A program made the position numbers and the translations under genes. A model generated the notes under the pieces. The model saw only the letters and a list, made by a program, of their open reading frames with translations, was not told the origin of the DNA and did not search any database. This document shows, piece after piece, positions 17,993-26,198 of a stretch of 64,000 nt of DNA (position 1 is the stretch's first letter; the number at the start of each line of letters is the position of its first letter). Where the stretch lies: NCBI GenBank assembly GCA_030066905.1, contig JASJAR010000018.1, positions 1-64,000 on the forward strand. The letters are read 5' to 3'. Source of the stretch: Paracoccaceae bacterium (lineage in GTDB: Bacteria; Pseudomonadota; Alphaproteobacteria; Rhodobacterales; Rhodobacteraceae).

Positions 17993-20443
17993 TCAGTTTT
18001 CGCCGATTGTCTCCGATGCGCTTTCATTTTCCAGACGAGTGAGCTCTGAGCGCGCCACTTCGAATTGCGGCCGCGAATCGTCGTCGGCGACCATGGCGAG
18101 CGCGCGGCGAAGCTGGTCGGCGGCCGCCTCGGTCTGCCCCGCAGCCGATAGCGCCATGCCGTAGTGATATTGCACCACCGGATCCCCTGTCATCGCCGCG
18201 GCGGCCGGTTGGAGGTAGTCGAGCGCCTGCTCGCTTTCGCCGCGGAGGTGGAGGATCCAGCCGTAAGTGTCCTGAAATGCCGGGATATCGGTGCCGCGCA
18301 ACCTCCGCGCGATATTGTGGGCTCGCTCCACCGCCGCCGGGTCGGCCGATCGCCACGTGGCCAGCAGGCTGGCGAGGTTGTTGGCGACGATGAGCGAGTT
18401 GGAGTCGGCCTCGTAAAGCGACTGATAGACCTCGATCGCACCATCGACATCGCCGTCCTGTTCAAGAAGCGAGGCGCGCATCCATTGCAGGTCGGGGTCT
18501 TGCGGCCATGCGGCCAGCCCCGCATCGAGTGCCGCACGGGCGTCCTCCGGCGCGCCGGCCCGGAACAGCGCCATTGTCAGCACCCGGTGAACCCGGGCGT
18601 CCGCCGCTCCGCTGTCGATGATGGCGCGGTAGTCGGCGATGGCGCCCTCGAGATTGCCGGTCGCCGCCCGGGTGGCGGCGAGGGTGAGCCGGTTGCCGAT
18701 GTCGTCGGGGTCCGCCCTGGCGGCCTCCTCGGCGACGGCGAGCGCCCCGTCGACATCGCCGTTTGCCAGCCGGCTGCGGATCAGCACGGCGCGGGCCTGG
18801 GCTTCTGCGTCGCTGCCGGAGGCGAGCGTGTCGAGAACCTCGAGAAGCTCGTCGGTCCGCTCCTGGGCAGCCAGAAGCGCCACGCGCAGTTCGTCGGCGG
18901 CAACGCCGGCCTCGGGCGTCCCCAGCCGATCGAGCCGGTCGAGCACACCGCGGCCGCGCGAGAAATCCTGTTCAAGAAGATAGGTCCGGCCGAGCGCAGC
19001 CAGAAGCCCGACATGGTCCGGAGCGTTCCGCAGCGCCGTCACCAGAAGCGATTCGGCCGCCCGGAGCCGACCCTCGTCGAGGAGCACCGCCGCATAGCGC
19101 AGGGTCGGTTCGGGGGCATTGAGCGAGGTTGTGACGGCGAGCGCCAGGGTATCGCGCGCCAGTTCGTGGCTGCCCGCCCGGGAATAGGCCTGCGCCAGCA
19201 GCGTCATCGCCCCAACATCGTCGCCGTCCTGATCGAGCGCCAGCCGCAAGCCGCGGATCGCCTCATCGACCTCGTCGGCCTCGATAAACCAGGTCGATTG
19301 CATCTTGAGCGCTGCCACATTCAGCGGCTCGGCTTCGAGCACCTCCTCGACGCGGCGCCGGGCACCGACCTCGTTGCCGGTGTTCAAGAGCATTTGCGCC
19401 AGCGCCATCTTGATATCGCCGGCCACGGCGACGGGCGGCCCTTCGGCGACGATCTCCTCCATCGTCGCGAGCGCCTGCTCGCGCTCGCCGATGTCGAACC
19501 GCATCCCCGCGCGCAGCGCCCGCAACTCGAACGGATGGGCCGAAGTCTCGGCCGTCGCGTCAAGCTCGGCAATCGCGGCCTCGGGGCCGCGGGTCTGCGC
19601 GATGAAGCGCACCAGCGCGATATAGGGCGCCACCTCCGGCGCGTTCGGATCGGCGATCTCGCGAAAGAAGGCCTCGGCTTTGTCGAGGTCCCCGGTATTG
19701 ACGAGAAACCGGATGAACGCCGCGCTGATCTCATCGTCATCGGGGAAGCGTTCCACCATCTGGCGCATATGCGCCTCGATGGCCGGTTCGTCTCCCATGC
19801 CACCAAGGATGCTGAGTTTCGAGAAGTAAAGCGGCCGGTGGTCGGGGGCGGCGGCAATCGCTGCGTCGACCTGTTCGAGCGCTCCGGCCCGATCCCCCTG
19901 CCAGTTGCGCCCATCGACGAGGATGCTGCGGAGCACGACGTTTTCGGGCAGCGCGTCCACCAGTATCACGGCCCGGCCGATCACCTCGGACCGCGCGGCG
20001 TCGTCGCGGTCGAGAAGCGCCTGCCGGTAGTCGAGCACCAGATCGATCGCCTGGGCGTCGGGATTGTCCGGGGCGAGCTCGAAAGCCGCGCGTCCGTGCC
20101 GTTCGGCCGCTTCCCAGTTCTGCGACAGCGCAGCGGACTCAGCGAGCACCAGCCGGCCTTCGAGTTCGTCGGGGTATTGCTCGACGACCCTGAGATAGCT
20201 TGCCAGCGCCTGGCGCGTATCCCCCTGCTCCATCATCAGCCGCGCGAAGAGAAGCCGACCCTCGCGATGCCCGTCGTTGAGCTGCAAGACATTGCGGAGT
20301 TCGACGATGGCGCGGTCCACATCGCCGGCCTCGGCCAGCTCGACGGCGCTTTCGTAATGCCCCTCGGCGCGCTCTTCGTCCGACTCGCAGGCTGCGAGAA
20401 AGACAAATGCCGTGATCGCAAGAACCGTTCTAAGATTCATCAT
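17993..20443 (-). CDS. TPR-repeat lipoprotein of an exosortase-type exopolysaccharide system (PrsT-like)
   Basis: An 816-residue lipoprotein with signal peptide and LAAC lipobox (Cys19). The rest is an alpha-helical solenoid of about 20 tetratricopeptide-type repeats (for example HYESAVELAEAGDVDRAIVEL near 29). In XrtA/PEP-CTERM loci a protein of this size and plan (PrsT) accompanies the export genes and is thought to scaffold the secretion machinery. Start set at ATG 20443 to give a normal lipoprotein signal; 20440 is equally possible and an ATG at 20479 less likely. Confidence 0.75.
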   Translation of the reverse strand: MMNLRTVLAITAFVFLAACESDEERAEGHYESAVELAEAGDVDRAIVELRNVLQLNDGHREGRLLFARLMMEQGDTRQALASYLRVVEQYPDELEGRLVLAESAALSQNWEAAERHGRAAFELAPDNPDAQAIDLVLDYRQALLDRDDAARSEVIGRAVILVDALPENVVLRSILVDGRNWQGDRAGALEQVDAAIAAAPDHRPLYFSKLSILGGMGDEPAIEAHMRQMVERFPDDDEISAAFIRFLVNTGDLDKAEAFFREIADPNAPEVAPYIALVRFIAQTRGPEAAIAELDATAETSAHPFELRALRAGMRFDIGEREQALATMEEIVAEGPPVAVAGDIKMALAQMLLNTGNEVGARRRVEEVLEAEPLNVAALKMQSTWFIEADEVDEAIRGLRLALDQDGDDVGAMTLLAQAYSRAGSHELARDTLALAVTTSLNAPEPTLRYAAVLLDEGRLRAAESLLVTALRNAPDHVGLLAALGRTYLLEQDFSRGRGVLDRLDRLGTPEAGVAADELRVALLAAQERTDELLEVLDTLASGSDAEAQARAVLIRSRLANGDVDGALAVAEEAARADPDDIGNRLTLAATRAATGNLEGAIADYRAIIDSGAADARVHRVLTMALFRAGAPEDARAALDAGLAAWPQDPDLQWMRASLLEQDGDVDGAIEVYQSLYEADSNSLIVANNLASLLATWRSADPAAVERAHNIARRLRGTDIPAFQDTYGWILHLRGESEQALDYLQPAAAAMTGDPVVQYHYGMALSAAGQTEAAADQLRRALAMVADDDSRPQFEVARSELTRLENESASETIGEN

Positions 20444-20717
20444 GGATGCAGCCTGAAACAATTTACCGGTCAACGTCATAAGGAGGCGCTCCAGGCCTGC
20501 CAAGCCGATTGGCCCCAGCGCGCGACACCACTCTACAATATCGCGATCCGCGGCGCATCGTATCATCACACGGAACGCATTTTGCTTCCACGGGTGTTGT
20601 TGTAGACTGCCGACACATTAGACAGTAGGCATCCCAGAAAGCCCGTCATGCCTTGAGAGACGGCGAAAGAATTGCATCTACTATTCAGAGCGATGTCCGG
20701 GGAAACTAAGGTCGGCC
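20444..20717. other. Divergent regulatory gap between the TPR gene and the ExeA-like ATPase gene
   Basis: A 274-bp AT-richer stretch between divergent genes that must hold both promoters. A TTGAGA at 20653-20658 with ATCTAC 17 bp on is a weak rightward candidate. No clear operator could be recognised. Confidence 0.35.
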
Positions 20718-21572
20718 ATGTCGAGTGACGAGCTTTACATCGATTTCTTCGGGTTCACCGAACGTCCGTTCACGCTGCTGCCGGACCCGGATTTCCTGTT
20801 CTGGTCGAAGCCGCACCGACGCGCTTTCTCCGTTCTCGAATACGGCATGCTCACCCATGCCCCGATCACCCTTGTCACCGGCGAGGTCGGCGCGGGCAAG
20901 ACGACGCTGGTGCAAAAGCTTCTGGCGGACGTCCATGACGACGTGACCATCGGCCTTATCTCGAATGCCCAGGGCAACCGCGGCGAGCTTTTGCAATGGG
21001 TGCTCAATGCGCTGGCGGTCGAAGCCGATCTGTCGGAGAGCTACGTGACGCTCTTTCAGCGGCTTCAGGATTTCATGATCGACGAATACGCCCTCGGCCG
21101 CCGGGTGGTGCTCGTGATCGACGAGGCGCAGAATCTCTCCATCGAGGGGCTCGAAGAGCTGCGGATGCTCACCAACATCAACGCCAATAAGGATGAACTC
21201 CTCCAACTCATCCTCGTCGGGCAGCCAGAACTGCGGCAATTGGTGATGCGCCCGCAATTGCGGCAGTTTGCCCAACGGATCAGCGCAACCTACCACATCC
21301 CGGCGATGGATGAGGCCACGGTCGCGGGCTACGTCAAGCACCGGTTGACCCATGCCGGGGGCAAGGGCGACGAGTTCGATGAAGGGGCGATCAAGCGAAT
21401 CGCAGAGAAGTCCGGCGGCGTGGCGCGGCTGGTCAACAAGCTCAGCGATCTCGGCTTGCTCTATGCCGCGGCCGAAAAGAGCCCGGTCGTGACCGCGAAC
21501 ATCATCGACGAGGTGATTGACGACGGGCTTTTCGTTTCGGCTCTGGACATTACCAGCGAGGCCGCCGAATGA
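20718..21572 (+). CDS. ExeA/GspA-like AAA ATPase (exosortase-locus type)
   Basis: A 284-residue ATPase. Walker A GEVGAGKTT at 55-63, Walker B VVLVIDEAQNLS near 128-138, sensor-like LILVGQPEL near 163 and QFAQRI with the arginine finger near 180. The N-terminal FFGFTERPFTLLPDP matches the ExeA group. It has no peptidoglycan-binding domain, as in the short XrtA-associated ATPases. Followed on the same strand by the tyrosine kinase gene after 152 bp. Confidence 0.82.
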   Translation: MSSDELYIDFFGFTERPFTLLPDPDFLFWSKPHRRAFSVLEYGMLTHAPITLVTGEVGAGKTTLVQKLLADVHDDVTIGLISNAQGNRGELLQWVLNALAVEADLSESYVTLFQRLQDFMIDEYALGRRVVLVIDEAQNLSIEGLEELRMLTNINANKDELLQLILVGQPELRQLVMRPQLRQFAQRISATYHIPAMDEATVAGYVKHRLTHAGGKGDEFDEGAIKRIAEKSGGVARLVNKLSDLGLLYAAAEKSPVVTANIIDEVIDDGLFVSALDITSEAAE

Positions 21573-21724
21573 ACGGGCGGGCGAGCGACATCGGCCGGGG
21601 CGCATGGCCAAACCTCGATCTGGCGGCGCGACCGCGCCCGCCGACCGCAGCCGGGCCAACGACTTCAAGGGGATAGGCTGAACACCCTCAAAACAGCCTG
21701 AAGTGACGAGTTTGGAGCTGACAG

Positions 21725-22588
21725 ATGGAAAAGTTACAAGTCGCAATCGAACAGGCCCGCCAGCGCCGTGAGGGCAAAGGCGGCGGCCAGACCCCGCCCA
21801 GGACACCGAAATCCGCCCCATCCACCTCGCCGGCCCGCAAGCGCGTCTCGCCGCGCGTGCTGCCCGACGGGCTGATGGAGCTCTGGGGGGAACTGCCCGA
21901 GATCAAGCTGCCGAAATCCATCGGCGACGGACGCCGGCTCGTGGCGCATCTGCCCGGCGGCGAATCCTCGCATTACGACATCCTGCGCACAAAAGTGCTG
22001 ATCGAACTTCGCAAGAACGGCTGGCGCCGGGTGGCGATCACCTCGCCGACGGGGAGCTGCGGCAAGACGACCACCGCAAGCAACCTCGCGCTCGGCATCG
22101 CCCGGCAGGGCGAGTTGCGCACCGCACTTTTCGACCTCGACCTTCGGCGGCCCGGGATCGGGCGGGTGTTCGGCACCCAGCCCGACCGGGACATTTCTGA
22201 ATTCCTCACGGGCGCCATCGGCTTCGGCCAGCAGGCGATGCGCGTGGGCTCGAACCTTGCGGTGGCCATCGCCAAGCATTCCCAGGCCGACCCGACGAAG
22301 CTCATCGCCGGGAAGAAGGCGTTCGAGGCCATCGACGCGGTGGAGCGGGAGTTCGCCCCCGACGTGATGATCTTCGACCTGCCGCCGCTACTGGTCTCCG
22401 ATGACGCAAGAGCGTTTCTCAGAAACGTCGATTGCGCGATCCTGATGGCCCGGGCCGAAAGCTCGACCGCCGCACAGATCGACATGTGCGAGCGCGAGAT
22501 CGCCGAGCAGACCAACGTCCTCGGCGTCGTGCTGAACGAATGCCGGTTCGACGAAGGCGGCCAATACGGTCAGGACTACAATTACTAA
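21725..22588 (+). CDS. CpsD/CapB-type tyrosine kinase for exopolysaccharide synthesis
   Basis: A 287-residue BY-kinase cytoplasmic domain without a fused Wzc membrane part. Walker A SPTGSCGKTTTAS at 107-119, Walker A' ALFDLDLRRP near 137-146 and Walker B VMIFDLPPL near 217. The C-terminus YGQDYNY gives three possible phospho-tyrosines, fewer than in typical Wzc. It should control polymer length together with a Wzz-like partner not found in this window. A Lys/Arg/Pro-rich N-terminal 45 residues looks unstructured. Confidence 0.85.
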   Translation: MEKLQVAIEQARQRREGKGGGQTPPRTPKSAPSTSPARKRVSPRVLPDGLMELWGELPEIKLPKSIGDGRRLVAHLPGGESSHYDILRTKVLIELRKNGWRRVAITSPTGSCGKTTTASNLALGIARQGELRTALFDLDLRRPGIGRVFGTQPDRDISEFLTGAIGFGQQAMRVGSNLAVAIAKHSQADPTKLIAGKKAFEAIDAVEREFAPDVMIFDLPPLLVSDDARAFLRNVDCAILMARAESSTAAQIDMCEREIAEQTNVLGVVLNECRFDEGGQYGQDYNY

Positions 22589-22666
22589 CCGCCGGCGGCT
22601 GTGCTAGGGACGGCGGGCCGGGGCGAAACGCGCCCCCGCCCGACCGGCCCGACGAAAGACAGACCC

Positions 22667-23689
22667 ATGCCAACCGCCCTCATCACCGGCAGCGCCGGTT
22701 TCATCGGGTTCAACCTGACCCGGCGTCTCATTGCCGAAGGCTGGAGCGTCGTCGGCATCGATTGCGAGACGGCGACCTACGATCCGGCCTTGAAGACCGC
22801 GCGGCGGACCCGGCTCGAAGACGAGGCGGACTACACCCATCTCGATGCCCGCATCGAGGCTCCGGGGGTGCTTAAGGCCGCCCTTGCCGAGCACCGCCCC
22901 GAGATCGTCGTCCACCTCGCCGCAGAAGCCGGGGTGCGCCCCTCGATCGCGGACCCGCGGCGCTACGTGGAGGCCAACATCCTCGGCACGTTCGAACTCC
23001 TCGAAGCCCTGCGCGAGACGCCGGTGCGTCACGCGCTTCTGGCCTCGACCTCGTCGGCCTACGGGGCGAACACCGAGATGCCCTATGCCGAGACCATGCG
23101 CGCCGACTGGCCGGTCTCGCCCTATGCGGCCACCAAACGCGCGACCGAGGTCCTCGCCCATTCCCATTCCCACATTTTCGATCTGCCGATCACGATGTTT
23201 CGGTTCTTCACGGTCTACGGGCCCTGGGGGCGACCGGACATGGCCTACTACCTTTTCACCGACGCGATTCTCGCCGGGCGCCCCATCAAGGTCTTCAACC
23301 ATGGCGAGATGCGCCGGGACTTCGTCTTCATCGACGATCTGCTCGAAGCGATCCTCCGGCTCTTCGACACGGTGCCGGAGCGGCCCGCAGAAGGTTCGGT
23401 GCCCGAGGGCGATTCGCTAAGCCCCGTCGCGCCGTTCCGTCTGGTGAACATCGGCAAGTCGGCCCCAGACACGCTCGGCGCCTTCATCGCCGAAATCGAA
23501 CGCGCGCTCGGCCAGGAGGCGAAGAAGGAGATGCTGCCGATGCAGCAGGGCGACGTGCTGGCAACCTGGGCCGATGCGAGCCTTCTCGAACGGCTGACCG
23601 GCTACAAACCCTCGACCCCGCTTTCGGAGGGCATCCCCCGCTTTGTCGACTGGTACCGGGCCTACCACGGCAAGAACCGCCCCGACTGA
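22667..23689 (+). CDS. UDP-glucuronate 4-epimerase-like NAD-dependent epimerase
   Basis: A 340-residue extended SDR: TGSAGFIGFNL at 7-17, HLAAEAGVRPSI near 84-95, STSSAYGANTEMPYAE near 123-138, YAATKRATE near 151-159 (YxxxK) and FFTVYGPWGRPDMA near 177-190. The last motif is typical for the UDP-glucuronate/UDP-galacturonate 4-epimerases (CapI/LspL). It supplies uronic acid for the exopolysaccharide. The ATG at 22667 was chosen over an upstream extension lacking similarity. Confidence 0.85.
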   Translation: MPTALITGSAGFIGFNLTRRLIAEGWSVVGIDCETATYDPALKTARRTRLEDEADYTHLDARIEAPGVLKAALAEHRPEIVVHLAAEAGVRPSIADPRRYVEANILGTFELLEALRETPVRHALLASTSSAYGANTEMPYAETMRADWPVSPYAATKRATEVLAHSHSHIFDLPITMFRFFTVYGPWGRPDMAYYLFTDAILAGRPIKVFNHGEMRRDFVFIDDLLEAILRLFDTVPERPAEGSVPEGDSLSPVAPFRLVNIGKSAPDTLGAFIAEIERALGQEAKKEMLPMQQGDVLATWADASLLERLTGYKPSTPLSEGIPRFVDWYRAYHGKNRPD

Positions 23690-23786
23690 GCGTCCGGCGA
23701 GAGCCGGTTCGGCCGGAGGGGCCAGGTCGGTTTCGGGCCCCGAGAGACGCATTGGCCGACTGGCGGCGCCCCGGCCCTGGGGCAGA

Positions 23787-23815
23787 CCCCGTCCCGGGCG
23801 CGACCCGGGGGCCCG
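23787..23815 (+). repeat. Copy of the dispersed GC-rich intergenic repeat (partial)
   Basis: CCCCGTCCCGGGCGCGACCC core in the 234-bp gap between the epimerase gene and the convergent FAH gene. It makes a hairpin (CCCGGG...CCCGGG type arms). Nothing else was recognised in the gap. Confidence 0.5.
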
Positions 23816-23923
23816 AGCGATGGGAGCACGCCGCTCTCCAGACGTCCCAAGTCGCGGGTTTGGGGGAAGGGCCGGCCGTGCCGGAGCAGCAGACATGCGA
23901 AGCCTGCCTCTCGGCATCGCGCT

Positions 23924-24601
23924 TTATACGACCTCGACGTCGAGCGGCGCGTGCTCCGCAATCTCGGCCTGCAACCTGTCGCCGCGCGCCACGGGCCCGA
24001 CCCCGGCAGGCGTGCCCGTCAGGATCACATCGCCGGGGGCCAGCGTGAAGTAACGCGACAGGACGGCGATGGTCTCGGCGGGCTTCCAGATCATCTGCGC
24101 CAGATCGCCCTCCTGACGGGTCTCGCCGTTGACCGAAAGCGCGATCCGGCCGGCACCGGGCGGGGCCCCGGCCGCATGGACCGGCCCGGCGGGTGCCGAG
24201 CCCTCGAAGGCCTTGGCGACCTCCCAGGGCCGCCCGGCTTTCTTCGCCTCGCCCTGCCGGTCGCGCCTTGTCATGTCGATGGCGATGCCGGTGCCGAAGA
24301 TCGCCCGGCTGGCCGCCTCCTCCGACAGTTCCGCCCCACCGGTGCCGAGGGCAAGGTAGAGCTCCACCTCGTGATGCACATCGTCCGACATCGGCGGGTA
24401 GGGAAACCGGCCCGAAGGGTCGAGGTTGTCGGGGTTCTTCTGGAAGAAGAACGGCGGTTCGCGGGACGGATCGTGGCCCATCTCGATGGCATGGGCGGCG
24501 TAGTTCCGGCCGATGCAATAGACCCGGCGCACGGGAAACCGGTCATCGGTGCCCACGACCGACAGGCTGGCGCGCGCGGCTGGCTCGATAACCCAGCCCA
24601 T
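23924..24601 (-). CDS. Fumarylacetoacetate hydrolase family protein (fumarylpyruvate hydrolase-like)
   Basis: A 225-residue FAH-domain hydrolase: CIGRNYAAHAIEMG near 29-42, the metal-binding HHEVELYLALG near 76-86 (His and acidic ligands), IDMTRRDRQ near 107-115, AKAFEGSAP near 128-136 and LTGTPAGVGPV near 193-203. The length matches single-domain acylpyruvate/fumarylpyruvate hydrolases that open aromatic-degradation products. The 68-residue gene starts just upstream, 3 bp apart. Confidence 0.88.
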   Translation of the reverse strand: MGWVIEPAARASLSVVGTDDRFPVRRVYCIGRNYAAHAIEMGHDPSREPPFFFQKNPDNLDPSGRFPYPPMSDDVHHEVELYLALGTGGAELSEEAASRAIFGTGIAIDMTRRDRQGEAKKAGRPWEVAKAFEGSAPAGPVHAAGAPPGAGRIALSVNGETRQEGDLAQMIWKPAETIAVLSRYFTLAPGDVILTGTPAGVGPVARGDRLQAEIAEHAPLDVEVV

Positions 24602-24604
24602 CGC

Positions 24605-24811
24605 TCAGTCGGCGTTCGCGGACGGGGTCTGGCGCAGGTCGTCGGGGGTAAGCGTCAGAGGCCAGACCTCGGGCGTTCCGGTCTCCGACGCCGACCTCAA
24701 CCCGACCCTCCCGCTTAGCGCGTTCGCCTCAACGCCGGCGACGATCTCGCCCGGCCAATCTGCGAAGGCCACTGGCTCGGTGGCGGTTTCGATATGGTCC
24801 GACGCGGTCAT
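24605..24811 (-). CDS. Small protein of unknown function upstream of the FAH gene
   Basis: A 68-residue acidic protein that I do not recognise. Start at ATG 24811 behind a good ribosome site (GGAAGGGATCGCAAA). It ends only 3 bp before the FAH gene, which supports a two-gene operon. No signal peptide, membrane segment or metal motif is visible. Confidence 0.55.
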   Translation of the reverse strand: MTASDHIETATEPVAFADWPGEIVAGVEANALSGRVGLRSASETGTPEVWPLTLTPDDLRQTPSANAD

Positions 24812-24991
24812 TTTGCGATCCCTTCCAGTTCTCCGCCGATACCCTAGACCAATCCCAACCGCGATCCCACGGGCATTGGGCTCCGCGCGCAGCCGGCGTT
24901 GCATTCACGCCTTCGGCGGGCGATAGCAGCCGAGCCCTCGTCCCCCGGGACCGGGATGACCAGCCCGCCCAAGCCGGAGCCCGACGACCCC

Positions 24992-25984
24992 ATGACCCAA
25001 GGAAACAGCATTCTCGTCACCGGCGGGGCAGGCTACATCGGCAGCCATGCCTGCAAGGCGCTCGCCCGTGCCGGGTTCGTCCCGGTTACGTTCGACAATC
25101 TCTCCACGGGCTGGGCCGATGCGGTGAAGTTCGGCCCCTTTGAACAGGGCGACCTTCTCGACCGGGACCGGCTGGACGAGGTAATGGCGCTGCACCAACC
25201 GGCCGCGGTGATGCATTTTGCCGCCGCCTCCGATGTCGGCGAGGCGACCCGGGACCCTGGCAAATACTGGCGCAACAATGTTCAGGGCTCGCTCAACCTC
25301 ATCGAAGCGATGCTGGCGGCCGGCTGCCTGACGATGGTCTTCTCCTCGACCTGCGCGGTCTACGGCGACGCGGACGGGGTGACGCTCGACGAGACCCAGC
25401 CGACGAACCCGATCAACGCCTATGGCGCCTCGAAACTCGCCATCGAGGCGATGTTGCGGGATTTCGGGGCGTCGGACGGGTTCTCATCGATGATCTTCCG
25501 CTACTTCAACGTGGCCGGCGCGGACCCCGAGGGCGAGGTGGGCGAGCACCACCGGCCGGAGACCCATCTGGTCCCCCTGATGCTCGACGCGGTGACCGGG
25601 CAGCGCCCGGCGCTGACGATTTTCGGGACGGACTACGACACGCCCGACGGGACCTGCATCCGCGACTATGTTCATGTCTCCGACCTCGTCGACGCCCATA
25701 TCGCGGGCCTGTCCCATCTGATGGGCGGAGGAACGGGCGAGACGCTCAATCTCGGCACCGGGCACGGATTCTCCGTGCGCGAGGTCGTCGCAGCCTCGGG
25801 CGCGATCACCAACCGGGACGTGCCGATCATCGAGGGCGGTCGGCGCCCCGGCGATGCGGTGAAGCTCGTCTCCGGCAGCACGCGGGCAGGCGAACTCCTC
25901 GGCTGGACGCCCCACCGGTCGACCATGGCACAGATGATCGCCGACGCCTGGCGCTGGCACCAGTCGGACGGCTACCGGCGCTAA
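24992..25984 (+). CDS. galE: UDP-glucose 4-epimerase
   Basis: A 330-residue GalE: TGGAGYIGSHACKAL at 10-24, DNLSTG near 36, HFAAASDVGEA near 76-86, FSSTCAVYGD near 116-125, YGASKLAIE near 144-152 (YxxxK) and RYFNVAGADPEGE near 171-183. Interconverts UDP-glucose and UDP-galactose for surface polysaccharides. ATG 24992 gives the normal N-terminus; an ATG 36 bp upstream is possible. Confidence 0.94.
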   Translation: MTQGNSILVTGGAGYIGSHACKALARAGFVPVTFDNLSTGWADAVKFGPFEQGDLLDRDRLDEVMALHQPAAVMHFAAASDVGEATRDPGKYWRNNVQGSLNLIEAMLAAGCLTMVFSSTCAVYGDADGVTLDETQPTNPINAYGASKLAIEAMLRDFGASDGFSSMIFRYFNVAGADPEGEVGEHHRPETHLVPLMLDAVTGQRPALTIFGTDYDTPDGTCIRDYVHVSDLVDAHIAGLSHLMGGGTGETLNLGTGHGFSVREVVAASGAITNRDVPIIEGGRRPGDAVKLVSGSTRAGELLGWTPHRSTMAQMIADAWRWHQSDGYRR

Positions 25985-26030
25985 GGCGGCGAGGGCCGTC
26001 GCCCCGATAGGGCGGCCGCTGGCAAATCCC

Positions 26031-26106
26031 CCGTCCCGGGCTCGACCCGGGGCCTCGATGGGCCCGGCACTCCGGTGGATCGGGGCACCGGATCCCATCC
26101 GGAGCG
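26031..26106 (+). repeat. Copy of the dispersed GC-rich intergenic repeat
   Basis: About 75 bp in the gap between convergent galE and manC. It shares with the other copies the order CCGTCCCGGG, GACCCGG, a GGC...CTCCGGTGGATCGGGG middle and a GGATCC...TCCGG end. The arms can fold into one or two hairpins. Confidence 0.6.
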
Positions 26107-26198
26107 TTCCCCGATTACGGGCTCCGCGGGGGGCACACTTCGCGCCCGCACCGGCCCCGATCACCGCGCGCGCCAAGGCCAGCCAATCCCAACTCGGC

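Noticed and set aside
18164-20605. 813-residue open frame on the plus strand
   Set aside because: Antisense shadow of the TPR lipoprotein; no domain, and composition typical of high-GC antisense frames.
21569-21676. 35-codon ORF (ATGA overlap with the ExeA-like gene)
   Set aside because: No ribosome site, no recognisable pattern and an Arg/Pro-rich product typical of chance frames.
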